Source: CAZGLK01 sp964526375
GTDB taxonomy: Bacteria > Patescibacteriota > Minisyncoccia > JACQLN01
Length of the DNA stretch: 6,090 nucleotides
NCBI GenBank assembly: GCA_964526375.1
Contig: CAZGLK010000045.1
Span: forward strand, 1 to 6,090
Reading direction: 5' to 3'
Position numbers and translations under genes: made by a program. The notes under the pieces are model-generated. The model made no database searches. It saw nothing but the letters and a program-made list of their open reading frames with translations, and had not been told where the DNA came from. Positions 1-5,570 of this stretch are shown one piece after another. Each line of letters begins with the position of its first letter. Position 1 is the first letter of the stretch.

Positions 1-432
1 CCAATCATCTAACCCCAAACCCAAAAGCCCAATCATCAACCATACCAGACCCGCGGCCACAAAAGCATCGGGAATTATTAAATATTTAAGATCATAAACA
101 AAAATCAAAAGGGCCAGCAAAAACAATCCGCCTAGCCATAATCTTTCTAACCCACCGAGAGACAAACCGGCTATTATCACCAGACCCAAAGCCGCGCTCA
201 ATTCAACCACTGGATACTGAAGGCCGATCTTAGCCGAGCAATAGCGACACCGGCCCCCCAACATCACAAAACTGACTAGGGGGATCAAATCCCAAAAACC
301 CAATGTATGCCCGCAACTAGTGCATTGAGATCTGGCTTTAACAAACGATCTACCCTCGTGATAACGCCAGATCAAGGCATTCAAAAAACTGCCCGCCGCC
401 AGACCCAGTGCAAAGGTAAACAAACCAATCAT
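1..432 (-). CDS. pilD: Prepilin peptidase (PilD/GspO family, A24), partial: C-terminus beyond the left edge
   Basis: This is the N-terminal 144 codons of an integral membrane aspartic peptidase that cuts the leader from type IV prepilins and N-methylates the new first residue. My translation from the ATG at 432 shows the family's opening motif GSFLNALIWR (residues 14-23). It then shows the cytoplasmic zinc-type cysteine pairs C37xxC40 and C62xxC65, and the first catalytic aspartate region, VYDLKYLIIPD (112-122, D114). Hydrophobic helices flank these at about 3-20, 76-94, 99-113 and 123-140. The second catalytic GxGD motif would lie past the left edge, so activity cannot be judged. The two pilins encoded nearby are the obvious substrates. 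The start is supported by the family motif at the expected distance and by a TATACT box just upstream. Identity is very likely. Confidence 0.93.
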   Translation of the reverse strand, partial: MIGLFTFALGLAAGSFLNALIWRYHEGRSFVKARSQCTSCGHTLGFWDLIPLVSFVMLGGRCRYCSAKIGLQYPVVELSAALGLVIIAGLSLGGLERLWLGGLFLLALLIFVYDLKYLIIPDAFVAAGLVWLMIGLLGLGLDDW

Positions 433-440
433 ATTCCTAA

Positions 441-446
441 AGTATA
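441..446 (-). promoter_or_regulatory. Putative -10 box (TATACT) of pilD
   Basis: On the minus strand TATACT lies 8 bases before the pilD ATG, so transcription would begin about 1-2 bases ahead of the start codon and give a nearly leaderless mRNA. No good -35 hexamer is visible at 16-18 bases. An AGGA lies between the box and the ATG, but only 2 bases from the ATG, which is too close for a normal Shine-Dalgarno. The convergent transposase gene separates pilD from the pilin genes, so a private promoter is plausible. Inferred from sequence only. Confidence 0.4.
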
Positions 447-482
447 CTACGAAAAACAAACTTTCGCCCATACCGCTTAGCC

Positions 483-512
483 CCGAAGTCCGACTTCGGA
501 GTCGGACTTCGG
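483..512. repeat. REP-like hairpin repeat, left copy flanking the transposase
   Basis: This 30-bp repeat has perfect 12-bp arms, CCGAAGTCCGAC (483-494) and GTCGGACTTCGG (501-512), around a TTCGGA loop. An identical copy in the same orientation lies at 1243-1272, so the two bracket the transposase gene. REP-associated tyrosine transposases are known to bind and cleave such hairpins in single-stranded form, so this is probably the enzyme's DNA partner. The right arm ends 10 bases before the TATAAT box of the transposase gene. Confidence 0.88.
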
Positions 513-519
513 TAATGTG

Positions 520-528
520 TGGTATAAT
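520..528 (+). promoter_or_regulatory. Extended -10 promoter element of the transposase gene
   Basis: The sequence TGGTATAAT is a consensus -10 hexamer (523-528) with an extended TGn motif (520-522). There is no clear -35; the 3' arm of the REP-like hairpin occupies that position. The predicted transcription start, about 7 bases downstream at 535-536, coincides with the ATG at 536, which suggests a leaderless mRNA. Confidence 0.6.
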
Positions 529-535
529 TCAAATA

Positions 536-1231
536 ATGAACAGAAAATTTAGTTTTGCCAACAATCAAATATATCATGTATACAACCGCGGTGTAGAAAA
601 AAGAGATATCTTCGTTGGTGATAAAGATTACCTCCGCTTCCTAACAGGACTCATTGAATTCAACGACACCAAACCCGCAACGGGCACTTGCCGAATTGGT
701 ACTGACGGCTATCCTACCGACCCTACCGAAGTCCGACTTCGGTCAAGGGAATCTTTGGTAGACATATTGGCATTCTGTCTAATGCCCAATCACTATCATC
801 TATTGATACGGCAATTGAGAGATAATGGAATAACTATGTTTCTGCGCAAGCTCGGGACAGGCTACACCAACTTTTTCAACATCAAACACGAACGGGTAGG
901 ACCATTATTCCAGGGCAAGTTTAAGGCAGTACTAATAAAACGGGAGGCCCACCTGATTTACCTGCCTTGTTACATTCACGCCAATCCATTAGACCTCATC
1001 CCGAAGACGCGCCGCTACGAAGATGCTCTTGCTTTCTTAAAATCATATCGCTGGTCAAGCCTGTCTTATTACTTAAACCAATCGAAGCTAAAATATCTTT
1101 CCAGAATAATCAACAAACAACCGCTGATCACTCATGCTGGTGGGACAGAAAGTTTTGAAGTCAACTTGAGGGAATATGTCAACGAGAGAAACAAAAAGGT
1201 TGAGCACATCAAAGATATAATCTTGGAATAA
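536..1231 (+). CDS. REP-associated tyrosine transposase (Y1_Tnp, HUH single-strand nuclease)
   Basis: This is a 231-residue Y1 transposase of the RAYT/TnpA-REP group, which cleaves single-stranded DNA at REP hairpins. With residues counted from the in-frame ATG at 515, it has the N-terminal QIYHVYNRGVEKRDIF motif (18-33) and the HUH metal-binding histidines in LMPNHYHLLI (H93, H95). It also has GPLFQGKFKAVLI (129-141), the likely catalytic tyrosine in CYIHANPLDL (Y153), and the family's YRWSSL (179-183 region). I chose the ATG at 536 (M8) over 515 because the family usually begins just before YHV and the TATAAT box at 523-528 would place the transcription start after 515. Residues 71-76 (TEVRLR) are encoded by a 17-bp half copy of the flanking REP-like hairpin. 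It is the only plus-strand gene here and splits the pilins from pilD. All catalytic motifs are intact, so it could be active. Confidence 0.93.
   Translation: MNRKFSFANNQIYHVYNRGVEKRDIFVGDKDYLRFLTGLIEFNDTKPATGTCRIGTDGYPTDPTEVRLRSRESLVDILAFCLMPNHYHLLIRQLRDNGITMFLRKLGTGYTNFFNIKHERVGPLFQGKFKAVLIKREAHLIYLPCYIHANPLDLIPKTRRYEDALAFLKSYRWSSLSYYLNQSKLKYLSRIINKQPLITHAGGTESFEVNLREYVNERNKKVEHIKDIILE
725..743. repeat. REP-like half-palindrome inside the transposase coding sequence
   Basis: Perfect 9-bp arms ACCGAAGTC (725-733) and GACTTCGGT (735-743) surround a single C. The 17 bases at 726-742 match the first 17 bases of both flanking 30-bp repeats exactly. They are read in frame as part of TEVRLRS, in the variable linker between the N-terminal motif and the HUH motif. 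Confidence 0.8.
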
Positions 1232-1242
1232 AACCAAAACCA

Positions 1243-1272
1243 CCGAAGTCCGACTTCGGAGTCGGACTTCGG
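1243..1272. repeat. REP-like hairpin repeat, right copy flanking the transposase; possible terminator of the pilin genes
   Basis: It is identical over 30 bases to 483-512 and in the same orientation, starting 12 bases after the transposase stop codon. For minus-strand transcripts leaving the pilin genes, the 12-bp stem is followed by TGGTTTTGGTTTTATT. That resembles a weak intrinsic terminator, so it may also end the pilin mRNA. On the plus strand no T-run follows. The repeat call is firm; the terminator role is inferred. Confidence 0.85.
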
Positions 1273-1295
1273 TTGGACTTCTGACTGACTTAGGG

Positions 1296-1760
1296 CTATT
1301 GCTGCAAGCAATAATTCGGTGCGGCAGAAGTATCGGTGCAATCTATAGTGTAAACGGTACCATCGGTATCGTTGGATAAAGCCGCATTGGTAAGATCTTC
1401 CAATTTGGCCGCTAGCACATACTTTTGCGGATTGGCCTCGCTGTCCACACCGTAGCGATAACCAGTGCCGGTGCTGGGATCGGCCGGCATAGCCGAGATA
1501 ACCGTCTCACTGCCGCAGGTCATAGCCGCGCTCGGGGCCGGAAAACTGGCAGTCGGCAAATACGTCCCCAACTTGTCGTAACAAAACTCCAGCGCCAAAG
1601 CTATCTGGCGGACATCGGCTACGCGCTTAATGTCGCGCGCTCTGACCCTAGCTGAATTCAACGACACCAACACCACCGTGGCCAAAATGCCGATGATGGT
1701 TATAACCACCAGCAATTCCACCAAGGTAAAACCTTTATTTTTCATGGGGTTACGATTCAT
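1296..1760 (-). CDS. Type IV pilin-like protein, four cysteines (second of a tandem pair)
   Basis: This 154-residue type IV pilin or pseudopilin would be cut by prepilin peptidase and built into the pilus. The class III leader ends at G10, followed by FTLVELLVVITIIGILATVVLVSL (11-34), the N-terminal helix with the conserved Glu at mature position 5 (E15). An alternative ATG at 1745 (M6) gives the classic short leader MKNKG and may be the true start; neither start has a Shine-Dalgarno. The soluble domain has C60, C82, C141 and C151. The last pair encloses a 9-residue C-terminal loop, like the disulfide D-region of many pilins. It shares SLNSARxxARDxKRVADxxxIxxALExxYD with the pilin just upstream, so the two are paralogs 19 bases apart and probably cotranscribed. 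Major versus minor subunit cannot be told from sequence. Confidence 0.92.
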   Translation of the reverse strand: MNRNPMKNKGFTLVELLVVITIIGILATVVLVSLNSARVRARDIKRVADVRQIALALEFCYDKLGTYLPTASFPAPSAAMTCGSETVISAMPADPSTGTGYRYGVDSEANPQKYVLAAKLEDLTNAALSNDTDGTVYTIDCTDTSAAPNYCLQQ

Positions 1761-1779
1761 AAAGTTAATTCAATCCCAG

Positions 1780-2298
1780 TTAAGGTTTAACATCATACAT
1801 TGGATCCGTTCCAGCAAAATCAGTGCCGCCGCCCGTGCAAACTGTGCCCGCCGTCGCATCCGCATCATTCTGGAGCCCGACATGCCCGGCATTCTCCAAG
1901 GTATCACCCAAATGATAGCTCTGACAGGAAGCGCCAGAGCCTAGCGCGGCATAGGAATAACTACTGCCATCCTGCGGGTCCTTCGGCACAGCGGAAAGGT
2001 AGGTGGGCGACAAGCCGGCCAAGGTAGTTGGGTAGTTATTGTTAGCGTCGTAGTATCCTTCCAGCGCAATTCTTACATTGGCGATATCAGCCACTCTTTT
2101 GGCATCACGCGCTTTGGTGCGAGCACTATTTAGCGAAACCAACACCACCGAAGACAGCACGCCGATTATGGCGATGACCACCAGCAACTCCACCAGAGTA
2201 AAACCAGCACTCGAATAGCGCGCCTTCGCCTGCGGCTTCGGCAACACGAAAGCGCCCACACGAATATTAACAGATTTTTTAGAATTCTTTGTAAACAT
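1780..2298 (-). CDS. Type IV pilin-like protein with a long leader (first of a tandem pair)
   Basis: This 172-residue type IV pilin has a cleavage site after G32 (SSAG/F). The helix is FTLVELLVVIAIIGVLSSVVLVSL (33-56), with Glu 5 of the mature form at E37. The soluble domain includes NNNYPTTLAGLSPTYLSAVPKDPQ, a typical pilin stretch, and only two cysteines, C125 and C154. The 32-residue leader is unusual, since most type IV leaders are 5-10 residues. It contains a G+C-rich imperfect palindrome (2220-2255). There is no internal Met before the cleavage site, but GTG or TTG codons at residues 14, 18 and 19 could serve as later starts. An AAGA precedes the ATG only weakly. It lies downstream of pilC, separated by a solo palindromic repeat, and upstream of its paralog. 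The pilin call is firm; the exact start is not. Confidence 0.9.
   Translation of the reverse strand: MFTKNSKKSVNIRVGAFVLPKPQAKARYSSAGFTLVELLVVIAIIGVLSSVVLVSLNSARTKARDAKRVADIANVRIALEGYYDANNNYPTTLAGLSPTYLSAVPKDPQDGSSYSYAALGSGASCQSYHLGDTLENAGHVGLQNDADATAGTVCTGGGTDFAGTDPMYDVKP
2220..2255. repeat. Imperfect palindrome within the pilin leader coding region
   Basis: Arms GCGCCTTCG (2220-2228) and CGAAAGCGC (2247-2255) pair with one mismatch (G-U tolerant in RNA). They lie inside the codons for roughly residues 15-26 of the long-leader pilin. The segment is visibly richer in G+C than its surroundings. It could be an in-frame palindromic insertion or chance. Confidence 0.35.
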
Positions 2299-2343
2299 TC
2301 TTGATTGTTTTTACTTTCAATTTTTATCGACCTTTGCCAAAAT

Positions 2344-2431
2344 GCTACGAAATACGAAACACTACGAATATACGAAAACCCGAATCAGCCAAATTTATTT
2401 CGTAGTTTCGTACAATTTCGTATTTCGTAGC
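2344..2431. repeat. Solo TACGAAW palindrome between pilC and the pilins (MITE-like)
   Basis: Two inverted copies of a 32-bp unit, 2346-2377 (plus) and 2398-2429 (minus), face each other across a 20-base loop. Each unit is heptamer, heptamer, 3 bases, heptamer, 1 base, heptamer, with heptamer TACGAAA or TACGAAT. The outer 16 bases (GCTACGAAATACGAAA) are perfectly inverted. It starts 2 bases after the pilC stop codon. The same unit flanks the GxxExxY gene, so this looks like the same element without cargo. In the pilC-pilin transcript it would form a long hairpin that could stabilise, process or attenuate the mRNA. Confidence 0.85.
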
Positions 2432-2433
2432 CC

Positions 2434-3639
2434 CTACAAACTACTACCTAAATTATATATCGGAAGCAGAATTGCCGCAACCAATATACCGGCTCCCGCG
2501 CCCAAAATCAAAATCAAAATGGGCTGGATCAGCTCGGTCATACTGCCTACCATTTCATCCACTTCTTTCCCATAAAATGAGGCGATTTTAACCAAAATCA
2601 TATCCAATTTGCCGGTCTGCTCGCCAATGCGGATCATTTGAGCCACCATGGCCGGCACGGCCTTTTCTGTGGATAACACCGAACTCATGGTATTGCCCTT
2701 GCGCACCTCTTCGCGGGCCCGCAGAATAATGTCTTGATAAAGAACATTGCCCACCACATCGGCGGTAATGGTTAAAGACTGAATTATGGGTATGCCGCCT
2801 TTTATAAGCGTGCTCAAGTTTTCGGCAAAGCGAGCCAAATACACTTTTTTAAAAAGACCCCCAAAAATCGGCAGTTTGAGTTTGATCTTGTCCCACAATG
2901 CCTTGCCCGAAACCGTGCGGGTGTAATACCAAGCCACCCCGCCCAAACCGCCCAGCACAAGCAAGGCCAGCCACCAGTAACCGCGCAGAAAGTCGCTGAT
3001 GCCGATGACAATCCTCGTTAAAAACGGCAATTGCTGGCCCGATTCTTCCAAAATTTTAGTGAGATTGGGAATTACAAAAATCATCACCACCGCCCCCACC
3101 ACGATCACCGCCGAGATAACAAAAATAGGATAAGTCAGGGCGCCTTTTATTTTGCGGCTAAGATCGTAGGATTTTTCTTCGTGATCGGCTAAATAATTCA
3201 AAACATCCTGCAGGCGCCCCGAAGCCTCGCCGGCCCTAACCACCGACACGTAAAAATGCGAAAACGCTTTGGGAAACTTTTCCAAAGCCATGGAAAAAGG
3301 CGTGCCGGCATCCACATCGGCGGCCATATCGGCAATAATACGCCTAAGGGCGGGACTGGCGGCCTGTTCGGCCAAAGTTCGCAAGGCCGGCACCAGCGGC
3401 ACCTGGGCATCAAAGAGTACCGAAAGCTGGCGGGAAAAAATAACAATATCCTGGTTTTTAATCCGGTTAAAAAAGGGCAGCTCGGCGCCAAGATCCAAGC
3501 CCTTCTTTTCCTCAACAACTTCCAAAACAACCAAACCGTGGCGGTGCAGAGCTTCCGCGGCCGCGTCTTGGTTGGGCGCTTCCACCGTGCCGGTTTGAAT
3601 TTCCCCCTGCGGGGTGCGGGCTTGGTAATTAAAATTCAT
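2434..3639 (-). CDS. pilC: Type IV pilus inner-membrane platform protein PilC (GspF family)
   Basis: This 401-residue polytopic platform protein couples the PilB/PilT motors to pilin entering or leaving the pilus base. The length matches the family. It opens with the usual NFNYQARTPQGEIQTGTVEA, followed by two repeated T2SSF domains at about 66-190 and 269-392. Each carries the family's paired motif, VRAGEASGRL (134-142) and IRIGEQTGKL (337-345). Likely membrane helices are at about 171-191, 221-240 and 371-393. The ATG at 3639 is right for the family. It has no Shine-Dalgarno; the bases before it are the end of the TACGAAW inverted repeat. It lies between the GxxExxY cassette and the pilins, the usual pilT-pilC-pilin order apart from the insertions. 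Identity is near certain. Confidence 0.96.
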   Translation of the reverse strand: MNFNYQARTPQGEIQTGTVEAPNQDAAAEALHRHGLVVLEVVEEKKGLDLGAELPFFNRIKNQDIVIFSRQLSVLFDAQVPLVPALRTLAEQAASPALRRIIADMAADVDAGTPFSMALEKFPKAFSHFYVSVVRAGEASGRLQDVLNYLADHEEKSYDLSRKIKGALTYPIFVISAVIVVGAVVMIFVIPNLTKILEESGQQLPFLTRIVIGISDFLRGYWWLALLVLGGLGGVAWYYTRTVSGKALWDKIKLKLPIFGGLFKKVYLARFAENLSTLIKGGIPIIQSLTITADVVGNVLYQDIILRAREEVRKGNTMSSVLSTEKAVPAMVAQMIRIGEQTGKLDMILVKIASFYGKEVDEMVGSMTELIQPILILILGAGAGILVAAILLPIYNLGSSL

Positions 3640-3641
3640 AC

Positions 3642-4118
3642 ATTTACGAAATACGAATCAGTACGAATATACGAAAACATCAGCAATCAAAGATTAACAA
3701 TCCTCTTAAAATGAATATTGTGGGGAGCAAAATACACCAGCAACCCCAATTTAAGATCTGCCGTAACTAGATAACGATACAACTGATCAATGTGACTTTT
3801 AGCAAATCGATCTCCTCTTTTAACCTCCACTATGACCTTACCTTCCACTACTAAAAAATCAAAATAATTCTTACCTACCTGCTTGTCCCGATATATTACC
3901 GGATAGTAAACTTGCTCTCTGAACTTAAGCCCAGCTTTGATGAAACCTACCGCAATCGCCTTTTGGTACGATATCTCCTTTTGGCCATAACCCAACTCGT
4001 TAAACACATCAAACGCGACACCTATAATCTGATAACTAAGTTCCGGATAAATGATATCTGAACGATGCAATTGTTTTCTGTCCATTCGTAGATTCGTATT
4101 TATTCGTATTTCGTAAAT
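3642..4118. mobile_element. Putative GxxExxY cassette with terminal inverted repeats between pilT and pilC
   Basis: A 477-bp interval has perfect 17-bp terminal inverted repeats, ATTTACGAAATACGAAT at 3642-3658 and its complement at 4102-4118. Each end holds a full 32-bp TACGAAW unit (3645-3676 and 4084-4115, facing inward). The only gene inside is the GxxExxY ORF, whose ATG uses the last two bases of the right-hand unit. The left end stops 2 bases before the pilC ATG, and the right end overlaps the last base of the pilT stop. The inner gene looks richer in A+T than pilT and pilC. I see no obvious target-site duplication. That it is mobile is inferred. Confidence 0.6.
3687..4085 (-). CDS. GxxExxY protein (PDDEXK_3-like)
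   Basis: This 132-residue protein belongs to the GxxExxY family, which is related to PD-(D/E)XK nucleases and has no settled function. It has the N-terminal helix LSYQIIGVAFDVFNELG and the naming motif G34xxE37xxY40 in GYGQKEISY. The core FDFLVVEGKVIVEVKR contains D76, E87 and K89, spaced as expected for a D-x10-ExK nuclease centre. It ends with the family-like HFKRIVNL and a TGA stop. The length is normal and no key residue is missing. The gene separates pilT from pilC but has no recognised pilus role. It is bracketed by inverted TACGAAW repeats, so it is more likely cargo or agent of a small mobile cassette. The start has no Shine-Dalgarno. The family call is strong; the nuclease activity is inferred from residues. 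Confidence 0.9.
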   Translation of the reverse strand: MDRKQLHRSDIIYPELSYQIIGVAFDVFNELGYGQKEISYQKAIAVGFIKAGLKFREQVYYPVIYRDKQVGKNYFDFLVVEGKVIVEVKRGDRFAKSHIDQLYRYLVTADLKLGLLVYFAPHNIHFKRIVNL

Positions 4119-5188
4119 TAACTGGAGAGCATATCCGCCAATTCCGACGGGTTAAGCGAATAGATTTGGGCGTTTTCCAGCGATATCTGGCCTTGCCTCA
4201 CTAATTCCGAAAGCGACTTGTTGAGCGAGATCATGCCCTTATCGGTGCTGGTTTCTATGACCATGTCTATTTGGTGAATTTTGTTTTCGCGGATAAGGTT
4301 GCGCACGGCGTAGTTGGCAATCAGCACCTCCACCGCCGGCACCAGGCCGCCGTCCACCTTGGGCACCAACCGTTGAGAGACGATGCCCAAAAGGGCCGCG
4401 GCTAATTGCAGTCTGATCTGCCCCTGCTGGCCGGACGGGAAGCTGTCTATGATGCGGCTAATGGTTTGGGCGGCCGAGTTGGTGTGCAGAGTGGCAAAAA
4501 CCAAATGCCCCGTTTCGGCCGCCGTAACCGCCGTGGATATGGTTTCGTGGTCACGCATCTCGCCCAGCATGACCACATCGGCGTCCTGCCTGAAGATTGA
4601 GCGCAGAGCTTTGTGAAAACTTAAGGTGTCGGAACCAACTTCGCGCTGTTCAATCATGGCCTTGTCGGGGGTAAAAATGTATTCTATGGGATCTTCAACG
4701 GTAACGATATGATCAGTGCGCTTGTGATTGATTTCATCTATTAACGCCGCCAAGGTAGTGGACTTGCCGTGGCCGGTGGGACCGGTTACCAAAACAAACC
4801 CTTGGCTGGGCCGGGTAAACTCACGCAGAACCGCCGGCAGACGGAGGTCCTCCAAGGTCTTAATCTTGTAAGGGATCAACCGCAGGGCCGCTGAAATAAA
4901 ACTTTTTTGAAAATAAACATTGACTCTAAAACGAACCGCGTCTCTAAAGCTGAAAGCAAAATCAATTTCTTTGTTTTTTATAAACTCGGCCTGCTGTTCC
5001 TGGCTCATCAAAGCCATACACAACCCCGCCGATTTTTCCGGCGTTATCATGGGCTGTTGGGCCAAGCTAATTAACTCACCGTCCACCCGCAAGGTGGGCT
5101 CGCGGCCGGGCGCGATGTGCAAATCGGAAGCGCCGTGTTCAGCCGCCAAAGCCAAAAGTTCCTGAACTTCGCGTTGGTAATCCTCCAT
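4118..5188 (-). CDS. pilT: Type IV pilus retraction ATPase PilT
   Basis: This 356-residue cytoplasmic hexameric ATPase of the secretion superfamily (T2SSE) would power pilus retraction. Motifs occur in order: Walker A GPTGHGKST (136-144), the Asp box around VTVEDPIEYIF (162-172), and Walker B DADVVMLGEMRD (202-213) with catalytic E210. The His box ETGHLVFATLHT (225-236) has H228 and H235. The C-terminal AVRNLIREN (294-302) corresponds to the retraction-specific AIRNLIRE motif and argues for PilT rather than PilB. The N-terminal domain has GASDLHIAPGREPTLRVDGEL (19-39), also PilT-like. Length is typical. H140 replaces the more common Ser in the Walker A loop, which is probably harmless. No Shine-Dalgarno precedes the ATG; a heptad repeat array ends 6 bases upstream. 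Its neighbours upstream (four-helix bundle) and downstream (GxxExxY) are both likely insertions. Confidence 0.96.
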   Translation of the reverse strand: MEDYQREVQELLALAAEHGASDLHIAPGREPTLRVDGELISLAQQPMITPEKSAGLCMALMSQEQQAEFIKNKEIDFAFSFRDAVRFRVNVYFQKSFISAALRLIPYKIKTLEDLRLPAVLREFTRPSQGFVLVTGPTGHGKSTTLAALIDEINHKRTDHIVTVEDPIEYIFTPDKAMIEQREVGSDTLSFHKALRSIFRQDADVVMLGEMRDHETISTAVTAAETGHLVFATLHTNSAAQTISRIIDSFPSGQQGQIRLQLAAALLGIVSQRLVPKVDGGLVPAVEVLIANYAVRNLIRENKIHQIDMVIETSTDKGMISLNKSLSELVRQGQISLENAQIYSLNPSELADMLSS

Positions 5189-5193
5189 AAATA

Positions 5194-5228
5194 ATAGCCA
5201 CTAGGGTTTAGGGTTTAGCCACTAGGGT
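5194..5228. repeat. Heptad repeat array at the 3' end of the four-helix-bundle gene
   Basis: Five consecutive 7-base units, read on the minus strand, are ACCCTAG, TGGCTAA, ACCCTAA, ACCCTAG and TGGCTAT. The four-helix-bundle gene's stop codon (5208-5210) and its last five codons lie inside the array. The 13 bases TAGGGTTTAGGGT at 5202-5214 are the exact inverted complement of 5604-5616 on the other side of the gene. The telomere-like look comes from the CCCTAAA motif and is probably coincidental. Confidence 0.8.
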
Positions 5229-5567
5229 ATTCATAAGACCGTTCAACATTCTCATAACTTCGTTGAGCAGTTCTTCTGATTTTTTAAATTCCTGCAAGGA
5301 GGCAAAGTTAAGTTTTTTAGCAATGATAAGTAACGTTTCTAGCTCCGCGCCCGACGCAAAAGCAATCCTCAAAAATTGAATATACTCTTGCCGATGCCTC
5401 CGAGTATAACCCTCTGCAATATTAGCTGGAATTGAAACCACAGCGCGACGGGTCTGACTCGTAGTGCCATAAAGTTCTTCTTTTGGATATGATTTGGTTA
5501 ATCTATATACCTCCACTACCAACTCAATACTTTTCTGCCATACTTTTTGTTGATAAGAGGTTAGCAT
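5208..5567 (-). CDS. Four-helix-bundle protein (S23 / 23S rRNA intervening-sequence protein family)
   Basis: This 119-residue protein belongs to the four-helix-bundle family first seen inside 23S rRNA intervening sequences; its molecular role is unknown. Family signatures are the VWQKSIELVVEVYRLTKSYPKEELYG opening (9-34), SQTRRAVVSIPANIAEGYTRR (37-57) and EYIQFLRIAFASGAELETLL (61-80), followed by two amphipathic helices. Length is typical. The last five residues (LVAKP) and the stop are encoded by a heptad repeat array, so the natural C-terminus may have been altered by the repeat. Inverted heptad arrays lie on both sides, as if the gene were a cassette placed between the response regulator and pilT. 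Base composition looks more A+T-rich than pilT. No Shine-Dalgarno is visible. The family call is strong; nothing here shows a link to pilus function. Confidence 0.92.
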   Translation of the reverse strand: MLTSYQQKVWQKSIELVVEVYRLTKSYPKEELYGTTSQTRRAVVSIPANIAEGYTRRHRQEYIQFLRIAFASGAELETLLIIAKKLNFASLQEFKKSEELLNEVMRMLNGLMNTLVAKP

Positions 5568-5570
5568 CAG

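Noticed and set aside
515..535. Upstream ATG at 515 as the transposase start
   Set aside because: The codons span the TATAAT box, so the predicted transcript starts after this ATG, and the family N-terminus begins at the ATG at 536.
2344..2431. Canonical intrinsic terminator after pilC
   Set aside because: The stem is long and A+T-rich with a 20-base loop, and no T-run follows directly on the minus strand (only ATTTTGG). It is better described as a repeat element, though an mRNA role remains possible.
3198..3530. Minus-strand frames at 3198-3530 and 2814-3011 overlapping pilC
   Set aside because: They are out-of-frame readings of pilC, rich in Trp, Arg and Cys, with no family features.
3256..3714. 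152-residue plus-strand open frame opposite pilC
   Set aside because: It lies almost wholly antisense to pilC, has low-complexity basic composition and no recognisable domain. pilC matches its family along its full length, so this is a shadow frame. The same holds for the other opposite-strand frames over pilT, the pilins and the response regulator.
3687..4085. UGA recoding (Gracilibacteria/SR1-type code), considered because of the likely lineage
   Set aside because: The GxxExxY gene ends in TGA exactly at the expected C-terminus, and no in-frame TGA interrupts any of the pilus genes.
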